Below are positions 5,647 to 5,950 of a DNA stretch of 5,950 bases, one piece after another (within the stretch, counting starts at the first letter, position 1; each line of letters opens with the position of its first letter). The position numbers and the translations under genes are program-made. The stretch is from positions 1-5,950 of the forward strand of contig CAMEYZ010000136.1 of the NCBI GenBank assembly GCA_945947715.1, read 5' to 3'. Below the pieces are notes generated by a model. That model saw nothing but the letters and a program-made list of their open reading frames with translations, ran no database searches and was not told the origin of the DNA. The DNA comes from an uncultured Clostridia bacterium (GTDB taxonomy: Bacteria > Bacillota > Clostridia > Oscillospirales > Ruminococcaceae).

Positions 5647-5666
5647 TCAACTTCTTTGTTACTTTC
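5647..5666. repeat. Second copy of an oriT-flank 20-mer
   Basis: TCAACTTCTTTGTTACTTTC here matches 5049-5068 in 19 of 20 positions, in the same orientation. The first copy contains the left arm of the oriT hairpin; the second lacks the complementary arm. The pair brackets the segment 5069-5646. Confidence 0.65.
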
Positions 5667-5686
5667 AAGCCATAGTAAACCAGATT

Positions 5687-5745
5687 GGCGCAGTATAAAA
5701 GTACCTTGCACCTTTCTAAGGTGCACTGGGCGCAGAATCTGTACC
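5687..5745. repeat. Hairpin flanked by short direct repeats
   Basis: TGCACCTT (5707-5714) and AAGGTGCA (5718-5725) form a perfect 8-bp stem with a TCT loop. GGCGCAG then GTACC occur on the left (5687-5693, 5701-5705) and again on the right (5729-5735, 5741-5745). No T-run follows on either strand. It may mark a recombination junction or regulate the downstream transcript. Confidence 0.4.
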
Positions 5746-5754
5746 ATATCGGAT

Positions 5755-5850
5755 TTAATATTTAATATTTAAAATTTTAATTATATTTTTATACTTTTAC
5801 AATTTATATACTTTTTTTGTATTTTTATCAATATTAGTGTAAATCAATGC
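5755..5850. other. AT-rich tract upstream of the rightward promoter
   Basis: This stretch is almost wholly A and T, with repeated TTTAATATTTAATATT units and several A/T runs ending just above the -35 box. It could act as an UP element or be a junction where DNA of different origin begins. No gene is visible. Confidence 0.4.
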
Positions 5851-5859
5851 CAATTTGTG

Positions 5860-5888
5860 TTGACGCAAGCGACTGTTGGTGCTATAAT
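5860..5888 (+). promoter_or_regulatory. Strong rightward promoter
   Basis: TTGACG (5860-5865), a 17-nt spacer and TATAAT (5883-5888) give a near-perfect sigma-A promoter pointing out of the window. It is the only good plus-strand promoter seen and is preceded by a long AT tract. It must serve a gene starting beyond 5950. Confidence 0.85.
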
Positions 5889-5909
5889 AATACAGTAGTT
5901 TGAGATTGG

Positions 5910-5944
5910 AAGGAGGCTTACGTGTGTTAATTTGTGTACGCTAA
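5910..5944 (+). promoter_or_regulatory. Ribosome binding site and possible six-codon leader peptide
   Basis: AAGGAGG (5910-5916) is a perfect Shine-Dalgarno about 22 nt after the -10 box. Seven nt on, GTG at 5924 opens a six-codon frame (M-L-I-C-V-R if GTG starts with Met) ending at TAA 5942-5944, followed by another TAA. A strong ribosome binding site before such a tiny frame fits a leader peptide used in attenuation. An alternative TTG at 5932 stays open to the edge but is poorly spaced. Confidence 0.4.
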
Positions 5945-5950
5945 TAAGCA

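Noticed and set aside
5399..5698. Plus-strand 99-codon frame
   Set aside because: No ribosome binding site, Ser/Phe/Cys-rich shadow composition, and opposite the tentative minus-strand frames.
1..5950. CRISPR array, tRNA, rRNA or insertion sequence
   Set aside because: No evenly spaced repeat-spacer units, no cloverleaf or rRNA signatures, and no transposase were seen on either strand.

Overview
The window looks like part of a small mobilizable plasmid, or an integrated mobilizable element, from a low-to-medium GC Firmicute, probably a gut clostridium. The evidence is strong AGGAGG-type ribosome binding sites, near-consensus -35/-10 promoters, GC-balanced genes set in AT-rich spacers, and protein types typical of such elements: a MobV/Pre relaxase, a primase-type Rep protein and a small helix-turn-helix (HTH) protein. 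The host assignment is inference.

Layout: every recognisable gene lies on the minus strand, so functional order runs right to left. The oriT-like region is at about 5044-5150. It is followed by the relaxase gene (3728-4975), an AAA ATPase of the DUF4143 type (2357-3583), a 590-bp spacer packed with inverted repeats (1767-2356), the primase-like replication gene (159-1766), and an HTH DNA-binding gene (150 to the left edge, cut off). The HTH gene starts 8 nt after the replication gene stops, so these two probably form an operon. The ATPase and relaxase genes each have their own TTGACA-17-TATAAT-type promoter.

The short word GGTTGAC and its complement recur in two places: inside the HTH coding sequence at the left edge (1-41), and between the relaxase gene and the oriT hairpins (5044-5131). 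One of these copies forms the -35 box of the relaxase promoter. This suggests one DNA-binding protein acting at both sites, possibly the HTH protein.

Right of the oriT (5151-5950) the character changes. There is a GC-rich stretch with a degraded small reading frame, then a second copy of a 20-bp sequence from the oriT flank (19/20 identical). After that comes an AT-rich segment ending in a strong rightward promoter, a ribosome binding site and a possible six-codon leader peptide. The gene driven by that promoter lies outside the window. The layout resembles the regulatory region of an antibiotic-resistance gene, but this cannot be shown from what is here.

Working model: MobV nicks at the oriT for mobilization. 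The primase-type protein, with the hairpin array beside it, supports replication or lagging-strand priming. The HTH protein may control copy number or transfer. The DUF4143 ATPase is cargo of unknown role. I see no tRNA, rRNA, CRISPR array or insertion sequence.
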